The notes beneath the pieces were generated by a model. It was not told the DNA's origin, made no database searches, and saw only the letters and a program-made list of their open reading frames with translations. Shown here one piece after another: positions 6,501 through 14,125 of a stretch of DNA of 14,154 nt. The first letter of the stretch is position 1. Every line of letters begins with the position of its first letter. The DNA comes from an uncultured Porphyromonadaceae bacterium. GTDB taxonomy: Bacteria; Bacteroidota; Bacteroidia; Bacteroidales; Muribaculaceae. Both the position numbers and the translations under genes were made by a program. The stretch lies in contig CABRZA010000057.1 in assembly GCA_902475285.1 (NCBI GenBank), positions 1 through 14,154 on the forward strand. The letters run 5' to 3'.

Positions 6501-7919
6501 TCATTCTTCGGGAGCTGTGTAGACGTATGCCCCGAGGTCGGGCGCGGCTCCGCGGCTGAGGCCGTAGCGGTCGGTTGTGGCCGAGGATGGCAGGAGAGCG
6601 GGGTCGCCAGCGGCAATGGCGGGGCTTTCGGGTTTGAGGCGGTAGTCGAAGATGTACTCTTCGCGCACGGTGTAGTAGAGCGGATCCTCGCCCCATATGC
6701 AGCCTATGAAGTTGTCGTCGTCGGTGCCTTCGCTTTTTAGGAGGCAGCGGCGGAAGTAGACGGAAGTTCCGGTGAGGTCGCCGTGCGAGAGGTCGGTGCC
6801 GTTGCCGTAGATTATGCTGTTGGCGAATGTTGCGGCGGTGTAGGGTAGGCCGCTTTCGTCGTCGAGGCCTGTCTTGGGGTCGGGCGAGAGGTGGGCCAGC
6901 TGTATGGCCGGGCCCCGTAGGGCCGAGAAGAGGTAGTAGTTGGCAAAGGTGCACTGGGCGAAGGAGTAGTTGCCGCCCTGGAGATATACGAGCCCGTCGG
7001 CGGCTTCGGCCATCTCGCATCCTACGGCGTCGATGCGGCTGTGGTATGCTTCGAGGACGAGACCGCCGGAGTTGCGCAGGCGGCAGTTGAGGAGTGTGAG
7101 CTGGGGCGTTTCGAGATTGCCGGTGCCTTCTATGGTGAGGCCCTGCCAGGTGTTCTTGATGTCGGTGCAGGTGAGGACGTTGCCGGTGGAGGAGGTGGTG
7201 AAGAAGAGACCCGTCCACTGCCGCGACATGATGTCGAACGATATGTCGGTCACCACGTTGCCGGTACGGTCGCCGGCGAGGGTGACGGGCTCGTCGACGG
7301 TGCCCTCGCTTATGAGTGTGCCTCGGACTATCATCATGGCCTTGTCGTGGAAGCAGAGCGTAGTGCCGGCTTTGAGTGTGAGGCGCACGCCTTCGGCCAC
7401 GACGAGGGAGTCGTAGAGCTGATAGGGAAGGGTAGAGTCGAATTCGGTGTCTTCGGTGAGCGTGGCGGCACGGAGGCGGCGCACGTTCTGACCTTCGGCG
7501 CGGAGGGCTACACTCGAAGTGGTGCCGTTGGCGGTGAAGTCGATGTTGGCCTCATAGAGGTTGAGGTTCTGCGGCCCTTCGGGGAACGTGGCCTCGACGA
7601 GGACAAATATTGAGTCCTTGCCGCGGATGTCGATACCGCTGAAAGTCTTGCCGCTTATGCCGTCGACGTTGAGGCGGAAGCAGTCGGCGGCCGGTCCGCT
7701 CACGCGCACGTCGCTGAGCCGGAGCTGCTTGGAGTGTGGGTTGTGGACTATGAGGCGCTTTGTGGGCGTTGGCTCGGCGGTGAACACCGTGCCGAGGTCG
7801 AGGGTGTCGGTTGAAAACACCGGTCGGTCGGACGGCGAAGTGGTGTAGCCGTCCTCGATGCACGCCGTCAGAGCGGCGCACATGGCAAATATAATGATGC
7901 GGGAGAGTATCTTGGTCAT
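6501..7919 (-). CDS. Outer-membrane lipoprotein with right-handed beta-helix
   Basis: This is a 472-residue protein. A signal-peptidase-II leader (MTKILSRIIIFAMCAALTAC) places the lipidated Cys at residue 20. An N-terminal Ig-like region (about 30-140: FSTDTLDLGTVF, KRLIVHNPHSKQLRLSDVRV) resembles abnormal-spindle/HYDIN-type domains. A parallel beta-helix (about 150-420) follows, with repeated short strands such as LTLKAGTTLCF, GTLISEGTVDEPVTLAGD, LTLLNCRLRN and FANSIIYGNG. The C-terminus SPAIAAGDP ... DLGAYVY is the usual closing cap of Bacteroidetes beta-helix lipoproteins. Such folds often bind or cut polysaccharide, but no catalytic site is identifiable here. It starts 35 bases after the adenosyltransferase stop and is likely in the same operon. 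Confidence 0.85.
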   Translation of the reverse strand: MTKILSRIIIFAMCAALTACIEDGYTTSPSDRPVFSTDTLDLGTVFTAEPTPTKRLIVHNPHSKQLRLSDVRVSGPAADCFRLNVDGISGKTFSGIDIRGKDSIFVLVEATFPEGPQNLNLYEANIDFTANGTTSSVALRAEGQNVRRLRAATLTEDTEFDSTLPYQLYDSLVVAEGVRLTLKAGTTLCFHDKAMMIVRGTLISEGTVDEPVTLAGDRTGNVVTDISFDIMSRQWTGLFFTTSSTGNVLTCTDIKNTWQGLTIEGTGNLETPQLTLLNCRLRNSGGLVLEAYHSRIDAVGCEMAEAADGLVYLQGGNYSFAQCTFANYYLFSALRGPAIQLAHLSPDPKTGLDDESGLPYTAATFANSIIYGNGTDLSHGDLTGTSVYFRRCLLKSEGTDDDNFIGCIWGEDPLYYTVREEYIFDYRLKPESPAIAAGDPALLPSSATTDRYGLSRGAAPDLGAYVYTAPEE

Positions 7920-7930
7920 ATCCTACTAAC

Positions 7931-7950
7931 GCATAAGCACCCGCGCTTAT
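7931..7950. other. Small inverted repeat between adenosyltransferase and lipoprotein genes
   Basis: ATAAGC (7933-7938) and GCTTAT (7945-7950) form a 6-bp stem with a 6-base loop, within the 35-base gap between two probably co-transcribed genes. It has no T-tract, so a full terminator is unlikely. A processing or stability hairpin is possible. Confidence 0.35.
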
Positions 7951-7954
7951 TGCA

Positions 7955-8500
7955 TTATTTATCTTTGAGGCTTTTCCAGAGCACTTCGGGGCAGCCCGCG
8001 GCGAGGTTTGCGGCGCGCCCGAGGACGAAGAGGTAGTCGCTGAGACGGTTGACGAACTGCAGTATTTCGGGCTGCACGCCGTCGAGGGCCACGATGCGTC
8101 GTTCGGCCCGGCGCGCCACGGTGCGGGCCACGTTGCAGTATGCGGCGAGGGAGCAGCCGGCGGGGAGGATGAACGACTTATGTGCAGGGAGGGCGGCCTC
8201 CATGCGGTCGATTTCGGCCTCGAGGCGCAGGGCGTAGCCGGCGGGGAAGGGGGCGGGCTGCCAACTCGACGCGGCTTCGGTGGCGAGGGCCGCGCCGATG
8301 TCGAAGAGGCGGCTCATCACGTCTAGAAGTACGTCGGCCTGACCGTCGGGAAGGCCCGGGGTGGAGTAGAGGACACCTATCCAAGAGTTGAGCTCGTCGA
8401 CGGTACCATAGGCGTCGAGGCGCGGGTCGTCCTTGGGTACGCGAGTGCCGCCTACGAGCGATGTGGTGCCCTTGTCGCCGCCTTTGGTGTAGATTTTCAT
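7955..8500 (-). CDS. PduO-type ATP:cob(I)alamin adenosyltransferase
   Basis: This 181-residue cytoplasmic enzyme moves the 5'-deoxyadenosyl group of ATP onto cob(I)alamin to form adenosylcobalamin, the cofactor of enzymes such as methylmalonyl-CoA mutase. The family signatures are all present: the ATP loop YTKGGDKGTTSLVGGTRVPK (4-23; the usual Thr before Gly-Asp is Gly here), DAYGTVDELNSWIG (29-42), FILPAG (110-115), NVARTVARRAERRIV (123-137) and FVNRLSDYLFVLGRAAN (149-165). Length is normal for the single-domain type. It starts at 8500, just beside the nested inverted repeat, and is followed by the lipoprotein gene. No cobalamin riboswitch is visible upstream. Confidence 0.93.
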   Translation of the reverse strand: MKIYTKGGDKGTTSLVGGTRVPKDDPRLDAYGTVDELNSWIGVLYSTPGLPDGQADVLLDVMSRLFDIGAALATEAASSWQPAPFPAGYALRLEAEIDRMEAALPAHKSFILPAGCSLAAYCNVARTVARRAERRIVALDGVQPEILQFVNRLSDYLFVLGRAANLAAGCPEVLWKSLKDK

Positions 8501-8504
8501 ATTA

Positions 8505-8638
8505 AGTAACTCTTAAAAATTGGATTATATTATAGTTTTAGTAACTTGCAGCTAATTTTTGCGAGTTACTTAAAATTTAATATTTAAATGAAAAAGTAGC
8601 CGTTTTTGTTGGCTGCGATGTAATTTTTAAGAGTTACT
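8505..8638. repeat. 134-bp AT-rich element bounded by 17-bp perfect inverted repeats, with an inner inverted repeat
   Basis: AGTAACTCTTAAAAATT (8505-8521) and its exact reverse complement (8622-8638) bound the element. Inside, AGTAACTTGCA (8540-8550) pairs with TGCGAGTTACT (8560-8570) through one G-T pair and a 9-base loop. The 7-mer AGTAACT therefore occurs four times, twice in each orientation. The right outer arm covers the last codons and stop of the LOG gene (Ser-Asn-Ser-stop). The left arm ends 4 bases before the adenosyltransferase start codon. No transposase and no clear target-site duplication are seen. Confidence 0.8.
8586..8616 (-). terminator. Weak candidate terminator after the LOG gene
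   Basis: On the minus strand, AGCC and GGCT arms (8611-8614 and 8598-8601) flank a 9-base loop and are followed by ACTTTTTC. The stem is only 4 bp, or 6 with a mismatch, so termination may be partial and transcription may continue into the adenosyltransferase gene. Confidence 0.3.
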
Positions 8639-9169
8639 CAGTGAGTCGAGAATTTGTATCAGTTGCTCGGGCGTGCGTGCCTCGTGGATTATGTCGGTGC
8701 TTCCTTGGGGCATGAGGCCGAGCTCCATGCAGTGGTTGAACTGCGCGAGGATGTGGTCGAATACACCGTCGGCGTTGAACACTACTATGGGGCGTTTCTG
8801 GTGCGTGAAGTTGAGGTAGCTGAACGATGTTGTGAACTCGTCGAGGGTGCCGTAGCCGCCCGGGAGGACCACGAAAATGTCGCCGAGCATCTGCATTACG
8901 CCCTTGCGGTCGTTGAGGTCGGAGGTGGGAACGACAATGTCGTTCAGGTGGCTCGACATAATGCGACGGCGTCCGGGCACAATTCCGACCACTTCGGCTC
9001 CGGCTTCCTTTGCCGCGCCGGCAGTGACGCGCATCAGGCCCGAGTCGACGCCGCCGTAGTTCAGCTGAGCGCCGTGACGTCCTATCCATTCGCCCGTCAG
9101 CCGGGCGCCGCGTTGCCAGTCAAGGGGCAAATCGTCGTTCGACGAGCAATACACCACTACTCTCTTCAT
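8627..9169 (-). CDS. LOG-family protein (cytokinin riboside 5'-monophosphate phosphoribohydrolase type)
   Basis: This 180-residue Rossmann-fold protein was formerly annotated as a lysine decarboxylase. Family members cleave the N-glycosidic bond of nucleoside 5'-monophosphates, including AMP and cytokinin nucleotides, to base and ribose 5-phosphate. Motifs are the N-terminal VVVYCSS (4-10), YGGVDSGLM (38-46), LNDRKGVM (85-92) and the signature PGGYGTLDE (103-111), which holds the catalytic Glu and phosphate-binding loop. Length suits the short type I group. The frame extends to 9253, but the start at 9169 (MKRVVVYCSS) matches the family N-terminus and lies just after a good promoter. The last three codons and the stop lie in the right arm of the inverted repeat. 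Confidence 0.9.
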   Translation of the reverse strand: MKRVVVYCSSNDDLPLDWQRGARLTGEWIGRHGAQLNYGGVDSGLMRVTAGAAKEAGAEVVGIVPGRRRIMSSHLNDIVVPTSDLNDRKGVMQMLGDIFVVLPGGYGTLDEFTTSFSYLNFTHQKRPIVVFNADGVFDHILAQFNHCMELGLMPQGSTDIIHEARTPEQLIQILDSLSNS

Positions 9170-9190
9170 GTCAGTCAGTATTTGTTTCCG

Positions 9191-9222
9191 CAAATATACG
9201 CACTTTTCTCCAAGGTTGCAAG
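9191..9222 (-). promoter_or_regulatory. Bacteroidetes promoter for the LOG gene
   Basis: Read on the minus strand, CTTG (9222-9219) is followed after 20 bases by TATATTTG (9198-9191). This is a perfect -7 box and a three-of-four -33 box. The expected start of transcription is near 9185, leaving a leader of roughly 15 bases before ATG 9169 and supporting that start over the longer one. Confidence 0.75.
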
Positions 9223-9250
9223 TATCAAGGCACGTGAGCATTATATAAAT

Positions 9251-9281
9251 CACAAGGCGCCCCGGGTTGGGGCGCCTTGTG
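9251..9281 (-). terminator. GC-rich terminator hairpin after the receptor/lipoprotein operon
   Basis: CACAAGGCGCCCC (9251-9263) pairs perfectly over 13 bp with 9269-9281 around a 5-base loop. On the minus strand it lies 16 bases after the lipoprotein stop and is followed by ATTTATATAA, a modest T-rich tail. Confidence 0.85.
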
Positions 9282-9297
9282 TGGGTGGGGGAGGAGA

Positions 9298-11265
9298 TTA
9301 CTCGTCCCAGGTGCAGCTTACGGGCTCGAACTTGCCTTTGGCCACTACCTTGAAAATTGCGGTGTGGGCGCGGGTGGTGCGGTCGGCGTAGTAAGCGGAG
9401 AAGTTGACGGTATAGAGCACGTCGAAGCCGGGGAGGAGGTCGGCGTCGGGGTGCAGGATGGCGAGTGTGCCGGGCATCACTTCTTCCATGAAGCGTTTCT
9501 TCATGAGGGCTACAATTTCATCGTCGCTCATGCCCTCGTAGCCGGCGGGATACTGTGCGTAGGCCGACTGTGCGCGGAGGTCGACGTTGCCCTGGTAGGC
9601 GGAGCAGCCGGAGTAGTACTCGTTGTTGCCGTAGGAGGTGACGTAGAAGAGGCCGCTCTTGATGTTGGTGTCGCCCAGGGGCTTGCAGATGTTGTCGAAT
9701 ACCCAGTTGGTCGCCGTCTGGAAGTAGAGGGTGCTGAGCTCCTGGCCCTTGCCGGCGGGGAGGTTGATGGTTACGTTGGGGTCGAAAATCCACTTGCCCT
9801 GAGTGCGGACGAACTGCGATGTCTCGGTGCCGATGAAGTTGTCGGCCTCCCACTGGCTGCCGTTGAAGACGTAGGCAGAGCATGTGTAGGCAGCGGAGCC
9901 GCCGGCATAGCGGTTCCATACCACGCACATCACGTCGTCGGTCTTGGCGTAGGGGTACTTGATGGCGAGATAGCGCGACAGATAGGGCTCGGCGGTGGAG
10001 AGGTTGGGGTAGTTCTGGCCCATGGCGGTGTAGTCGGCGGGACTGAGGACGCAGAAGCCCTTGGCGGGAGCCCATTCGCCGCCGGTGTAGGCGTAGAGGG
10101 CGTTGACGGTCTCGGTGGGTACGGAAGCCTTGACCTGTGCGCGACTGCCGCGGAGACCTTCGATGCTGAGGTTCTTGATTTCCCATGTACCGCTCTTGTC
10201 GGTCTCGCTGACATATTTGAACGCGAACTGCATCTTCTTGCCTGCGTAGGCGGCGAGGTCGATGGCGCCCGATGCTCCGAATGTCCAGCTGGTGTTGTCG
10301 GTGTATTCGGGGATTGTGACCTGCGTCCAGCTTGCGGCGCCGGCTTCCTTGGCCCACATGGTGCAGTTGGCGCGGGCAAATTCGGCGTCGGGGAACTTAT
10401 TGACCACATGCTCGAAGGTCATGGTGGCGGTGGTGTAGGCCGTCATGTCGACCACGGGCGACACGAGCCAGCTCTCGGAGGCGTAGCTCTGGCCCTTGAA
10501 GGCCGATGCCTTTGCGCCGTAGTTGGCGCCGCCCCAACTCCATATGAATTCGAGCTCGGAGGGGAGGGTGACGTTGTCGACGGTGAAGTCGCCGAGGCTT
10601 TCGGTGAAACTTTCGGCGAAGATTACCTCGGGCTCGACGGGAGCGGGGGTGTCGCCTCCGCCGAAGACGGGTTCCTGGGTGGCCATGCGGTAGGATACTA
10701 CCACATAGTTGCCCTTCGATGCGTCGATGTAGTCGGAGAGGAAGCCGGGGATGTAGTCGGCGGGATCCATAGAGGGAGCGAAGGCGTCGATCCAGTCGTC
10801 GCTGCCCCATACGTCGAGCTCATACTGCTCGGAGCTGATGGAGTAGGTCTGCGGGTGCGATGCCTCGGCATATCCCTCGGGCTCGTCCATGGCCACGTTG
10901 TAGGTAACTTTCACTGCCGAGCCGTCGCTGAGGGTGAAGTAGGGGAACGTGCTGGTGTTGAGGTATGCGGGGAGGTATTTCGATGCGGGCGCGTTGGCGC
11001 TGAAGCGTTTGAGCTTGCCCACGGCTTCGAGAGCTGCGGCACCCTCCTCGCCGGCGATGTCCTGGTTGGCGGCGAGGCTTGCCACTGTGCCGTAGACGCT
11101 CTCGGGAAGGGTGAAGTCGACGGTTTCGACCTGTGTGATGGGTTGGTCGTCGAACTCTTCGAACCCGTCGAGATGATTGTTCCACGAGTTCTCGTCGCAC
11201 GACGCGGCAGCCGTCATTACAAGGGCTGCAAGGCTCAAGCGGCCTATGAATTTTTTTGTTTCCAT
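9298..11265 (-). CDS. Choice-of-anchor-J (cleaved-adhesin-like) surface lipoprotein, partner of the TonB receptor
   Basis: This is a 655-residue lipoprotein. The leader METKKFIGRLSLAALVMTAA ends in the lipobox AASC with the lipidated Cys at 23, followed by Asp-Glu, which fits surface export in Bacteroidetes. A jelly-roll domain lies at about 214-370 and carries the hallmark SESWLVSPVVDM (263-274) and WEIKNLSIEG (361-370) of the choice-of-anchor-J/cleaved-adhesin group. On either side are two similar segments, at about 143-195 (SSEQYELDVWG ... PGFLSDYIDASKGNYVVVSYR) and 405-453 (LSPADYTAMGQ ... LSRYLAIKYPYAKTDDVM), suggesting an internal duplication. QFVRTQGKWIFDPNVTINLPAG (484-505) is a common motif in such lipoproteins. 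There is no SusD TPR architecture. It starts 13 bases after the receptor stop, so the two probably form one complex that captures a ligand; which ligand is not evident. Confidence 0.8.
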   Translation of the reverse strand: METKKFIGRLSLAALVMTAAASCDENSWNNHLDGFEEFDDQPITQVETVDFTLPESVYGTVASLAANQDIAGEEGAAALEAVGKLKRFSANAPASKYLPAYLNTSTFPYFTLSDGSAVKVTYNVAMDEPEGYAEASHPQTYSISSEQYELDVWGSDDWIDAFAPSMDPADYIPGFLSDYIDASKGNYVVVSYRMATQEPVFGGGDTPAPVEPEVIFAESFTESLGDFTVDNVTLPSELEFIWSWGGANYGAKASAFKGQSYASESWLVSPVVDMTAYTTATMTFEHVVNKFPDAEFARANCTMWAKEAGAASWTQVTIPEYTDNTSWTFGASGAIDLAAYAGKKMQFAFKYVSETDKSGTWEIKNLSIEGLRGSRAQVKASVPTETVNALYAYTGGEWAPAKGFCVLSPADYTAMGQNYPNLSTAEPYLSRYLAIKYPYAKTDDVMCVVWNRYAGGSAAYTCSAYVFNGSQWEADNFIGTETSQFVRTQGKWIFDPNVTINLPAGKGQELSTLYFQTATNWVFDNICKPLGDTNIKSGLFYVTSYGNNEYYSGCSAYQGNVDLRAQSAYAQYPAGYEGMSDDEIVALMKKRFMEEVMPGTLAILHPDADLLPGFDVLYTVNFSAYYADRTTRAHTAIFKVVAKGKFEPVSCTWDE

Positions 11266-11278
11266 GTCCTGACGTTGC

Positions 11279-14008
11279 TTAGAAGTTTACACGAAGTTTG
11301 AGAGAGTAGGTGCGTCCGAAGGAGTAGAACACGCCGTAGATGTTCTCCCATGTGGCGTCTTCGGCCGAATTCGACCAAGCGTCGACCACGTAGTTGTAGT
11401 TGAAGAGGTTGTGTACGTTGCCGTAGAGGGTGGCGTTGACGCCGCCGATTTCGAAGTTGTACGACGCGTTGAGGTCGAGCTGGTTGCCCCATGGAATTCG
11501 CCAGGGCTTTGCGAGGTTGATTTCGCTGTTGTAGCTCGGGGTGTTGATTGTGTAGTCGGAGTAGTTGCGGTCGTTCACCTTCCAGTCGCCGCCAATGCGG
11601 AAGCCCTTGAAAGGACGGAATGTGACGCCGATTGCGGCGGTGGTCTGCGCGGAGCCGCCCACTTTCACGCCTTTCTGGTTGAGGATACCCCAGGCATGGT
11701 CGTCGGCGAGGATGCCCGAAGCGAGGTCGCCGGAGCTGTTCTTGATGGGCTGGCCGAGCTGGTTGTAGAAGTAGCCCTTGGCGTTGCTGTCCCACTCGTA
11801 GTTGCCGAGCGAGAGCATACCGTTGATTTCAAGCCATTTTGTGGGTATGTAGGTGGCGTTGATTTCGATGCCCATGTGGCGTGCGTCGACGCCGGAGAGG
11901 TTCATGACGATGCGGTCGCCGGCGTGGGGGCCTGTTTCGAGAACGGAGCCGCGGACGGAGGTCTTGTCCATCCACTTGGTGTAGTAGGCGTTGACGGTGG
12001 CCGAGAAGTAGCGCGAGCGGTAGTTGTAGCCGAGTTCGGCGGAGAATACCTTCTCGTTGAGGGGGTCGGGGTTGGTTGCGTTCGACACGGCCTGCGAGAG
12101 GAATACGCCGTTGGCGAAGAATGGAGCGCGGCTTATGTAGCCCACGTTGGCGAAGACGTTGTTGTGGCGGTCGATGTTGTAGTTTGCGCCGAACTTGGCC
12201 GTGCCGCCGAGGAAGCAGTACCATCCGGTGGTGCCGTGTTCTTCGTCGTAGTAAAATTTATCCTTGCGCTGGTAGCCGGTGTTGTTGAGCGAGCCGGAGA
12301 GCACGAGGTTGAGCTTCTTGTCGAAGAGGCTGAGTTCGCCCTGCACATAGGCGCCTTCCTGCTGTGTGCGGCCGATGTAGTCGCGGTATACTACGTCGCC
12401 CACGCCGAGTTTCTCATATGCCCAGTTGGGGTCGGCGGCGGCGGCGTTGTTGGAGGCCCTTACGCGCGAGCGCGAGCTGTCGTCGATGAAGTATTCGCCG
12501 TCGTAGAGGTCGATGATTTTGTTGTTGTGGTAGCCCACATAGTATCGGAGGTCGATACCGGCGAGGATGTTGAACTTGCCGTCCCACATCGATTTCTGAT
12601 AGGTGGAGATGAGGCCGTACCAGTTGTGGGAGTTGTTCGATTCGCTCATCACCATGTTGGAGCCGGTTTCGCTTGCCCGGTTCATGAGCTGGATTGCGGC
12701 ATAGTCGAAGGTGCCGTCGGGGCAGCGGAAGAGGGTGTTGACCTTACCGTTGGAGGCGCCGTACCAGCTGGAGTTGCTGAGGCTCTCGCCGTTGTAGCTG
12801 CCGCGGCCCTGGCCGCTGTAACCGCCGCCTTTGGCGAGCGATGCGTAGATGGTGGTTGAGAGGCTCGATTTCTTGTCGATCTGCCAGATATGCGCAAGCG
12901 ATATTTGGGGCTTGTGGTAGGTGTTGCGGTTGCTGGAACGCACCTGGCCGTGGAGGTCGTAGCCGAAGGTGGCGTTGTAGCGGTAGGGGCTTTCGGAGCC
13001 CATCACCTCTTTGGCATAGGTCTGGTAGTTCATTATGCTGAGGCCGTCCTTGTTGCCGCGTTTGTTGTGAGTCTGGGGCGCGCCGAAGGCGGTGAGTGAG
13101 AGCTGGTGACGGTCGTTGATGCGCTTGGAGATGTTCACGAAGTAGTTGTAGCTGGTGAAGTCGGTGCCCTGGATGTAGCCGTCGCCCCACTTGTGGGAGC
13201 CGAGGACGGTGATGGCCCAGCCGTTCTTCATGAGGCCTGTGGAGAGCTTGATACCCATGTTGTTGAGGCCGTCGTTGCCGAAGCCGTACCACACGCGGCC
13301 GCCGCGCTCGGCGTCGAGGCTCTGCGTGGTGATGTTGATGGTACCGCCCACGGAGGGTGCGGAGAGGATGGCGGCGCCGAGACCGCGCTGTGTCTGTATG
13401 TTGGACGCTACGTCGCCGAGGCCGGCCCAGTTGCTCCAATATACCCAGCCGCCTTCCATGTCGTTTACGGGGATACCGTTGACGAGGACAGCGACGTTGG
13501 GGCCCTGGAAGCCGCGCATGTTGATTTTTGCATCGCCGAAGCCGCCGCCGTCTTTGGTTGCCCATACGCCGGGGGTGGTGTTGAGTACTTCGGGGAGTTC
13601 CATTGTGCCGAGTTTCACGTCTATCTCAGCCTTGTTGACCTGCGACACGGCCACGGGAGTCTGACGCGTGCGTGCCAGCGACTGGGTTACGACCACGTCG
13701 TTGAGGATTTCGTTGGAGGGCTCGAGCTTGATAGTGCCCATGTCGGCTTTGACGGGCTCTTTGGCCGTCTTATAGCCGATGTAGCTTATGCTCAGAGTTT
13801 TGGCGTCGGCAGGAACGCGCACGTCGAAGGTGCCGTCCATGTCGGTCGTACCCAGGGCACGGCCGCCCGTTATCACGATGCTCGCACCGATTACGGGCTC
13901 GCCCTCTTCGTCTACTACCGTACCCTTACAGGTAAGGCTGCCGCCGGCTGCCCAGACTATTGCCTGGCCCACCAACAGCAAAAACAATAATGATAGAAGT
14001 CGTCTCAT
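11279..14008 (-). CDS. TonB-dependent outer-membrane receptor (SusC-like N-terminal domain)
   Basis: This is a 909-residue outer-membrane transporter energised by TonB-ExbB-ExbD. It has a signal peptide, MRRLLSLLFLLLVGQAIVWA (1-20), and a carboxypeptidase-regulatory-like domain at 26-95 (GTVVDEEGEPVIGASIVITG, FDVRVPADAKTLSISYIGYK). A possible TonB box NDVVVTQSLAR follows at 103-113. The plug domain spans about 115-230, with LPEVLNTTPGVW, INMRGFQGPNVAVLVNGIPV and GGTINITTQS. A 22-strand-type barrel ends in the terminal aromatic RVNF expected for barrel insertion. The start could be 14071, which adds 21 residues, but 14008 gives a classic signal peptide. The downstream partner is an anchor-J lipoprotein instead of SusD, so glycan uptake in the SusCD manner is not assured. 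Metal, cofactor, peptide or glycan ligands are all possible. Confidence 0.92.
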   Translation of the reverse strand: MRRLLSLLFLLLVGQAIVWAAGGSLTCKGTVVDEEGEPVIGASIVITGGRALGTTDMDGTFDVRVPADAKTLSISYIGYKTAKEPVKADMGTIKLEPSNEILNDVVVTQSLARTRQTPVAVSQVNKAEIDVKLGTMELPEVLNTTPGVWATKDGGGFGDAKINMRGFQGPNVAVLVNGIPVNDMEGGWVYWSNWAGLGDVASNIQTQRGLGAAILSAPSVGGTINITTQSLDAERGGRVWYGFGNDGLNNMGIKLSTGLMKNGWAITVLGSHKWGDGYIQGTDFTSYNYFVNISKRINDRHQLSLTAFGAPQTHNKRGNKDGLSIMNYQTYAKEVMGSESPYRYNATFGYDLHGQVRSSNRNTYHKPQISLAHIWQIDKKSSLSTTIYASLAKGGGYSGQGRGSYNGESLSNSSWYGASNGKVNTLFRCPDGTFDYAAIQLMNRASETGSNMVMSESNNSHNWYGLISTYQKSMWDGKFNILAGIDLRYYVGYHNNKIIDLYDGEYFIDDSSRSRVRASNNAAAADPNWAYEKLGVGDVVYRDYIGRTQQEGAYVQGELSLFDKKLNLVLSGSLNNTGYQRKDKFYYDEEHGTTGWYCFLGGTAKFGANYNIDRHNNVFANVGYISRAPFFANGVFLSQAVSNATNPDPLNEKVFSAELGYNYRSRYFSATVNAYYTKWMDKTSVRGSVLETGPHAGDRIVMNLSGVDARHMGIEINATYIPTKWLEINGMLSLGNYEWDSNAKGYFYNQLGQPIKNSSGDLASGILADDHAWGILNQKGVKVGGSAQTTAAIGVTFRPFKGFRIGGDWKVNDRNYSDYTINTPSYNSEINLAKPWRIPWGNQLDLNASYNFEIGGVNATLYGNVHNLFNYNYVVDAWSNSAEDATWENIYGVFYSFGRTYSLKLRVNF

Positions 14009-14030
14009 TGCTTTTATGGAAAATGTGAAT

Positions 14031-14044
14031 ACTGATTTATCAGT
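14031..14044. promoter_or_regulatory. Short palindrome in the receptor leader
   Basis: ACTGATTTATCAGT consists of 6-bp inverted arms around TT. It lies 22 bases upstream of the receptor start in the probable untranslated leader. It could be an operator half-pair or a small hairpin; the assignment is tentative. Confidence 0.3.
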
Positions 14045-14082
14045 GTGTGCGGGAATTTGTGATTTTTTCAATAATTGCGCCT

Positions 14083-14096
14083 GCCGGCTCTCCGGC
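14083..14096 (-). other. GC hairpin in the receptor leader
   Basis: GCCGG-AGAG-CCGGC on the minus strand forms a 5-bp all-GC stem with a 4-base loop. It lies in an otherwise AT-rich leader between the candidate promoter and the receptor start, and may affect mRNA stability or translation. No T-tract follows. Confidence 0.4.
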
Positions 14097-14117
14097 TAAC
14101 ACTCCCGATATCGTCAA

Positions 14118-14125
14118 CAAAGTTA
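14118..14125 (-). promoter_or_regulatory. Candidate -7 element for the receptor/lipoprotein operon
   Basis: TAACTTTG on the minus strand matches the Bacteroidetes -7 pattern TAnnTTTG. No TTTG is found at the -33 distance in the 29 bases available upstream. If it is used, the leader is about 100 bases long. Confidence 0.45.

Noticed and set aside
8501..8626. Cobalamin riboswitch upstream of the adenosyltransferase
   Set aside because: The gap is only 126 bases, very AT-rich, lacks a recognisable B12-box, and is filled by the inverted repeats.
9298..11265. SusD-family assignment for the lipoprotein next to the receptor
   Set aside because: It has no SusD-like helical TPR pattern; the visible domain is a jelly-roll of the choice-of-anchor-J type.
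9277..11301. Long open frame of 674 codons on the plus strand opposite the anchor-J lipoprotein
   Set aside because: It mirrors the lipoprotein gene, has a Gly/Val/Glu-rich composition typical of the complement of GC-rich coding DNA, and shows no domain or signal. The minus-strand product has a lipobox and clear domain motifs.
11411..13990. Long plus-strand open frames opposite the TonB receptor
   Set aside because: They are shadows of the receptor gene, whose plug and barrel motifs are continuous on the minus strand.
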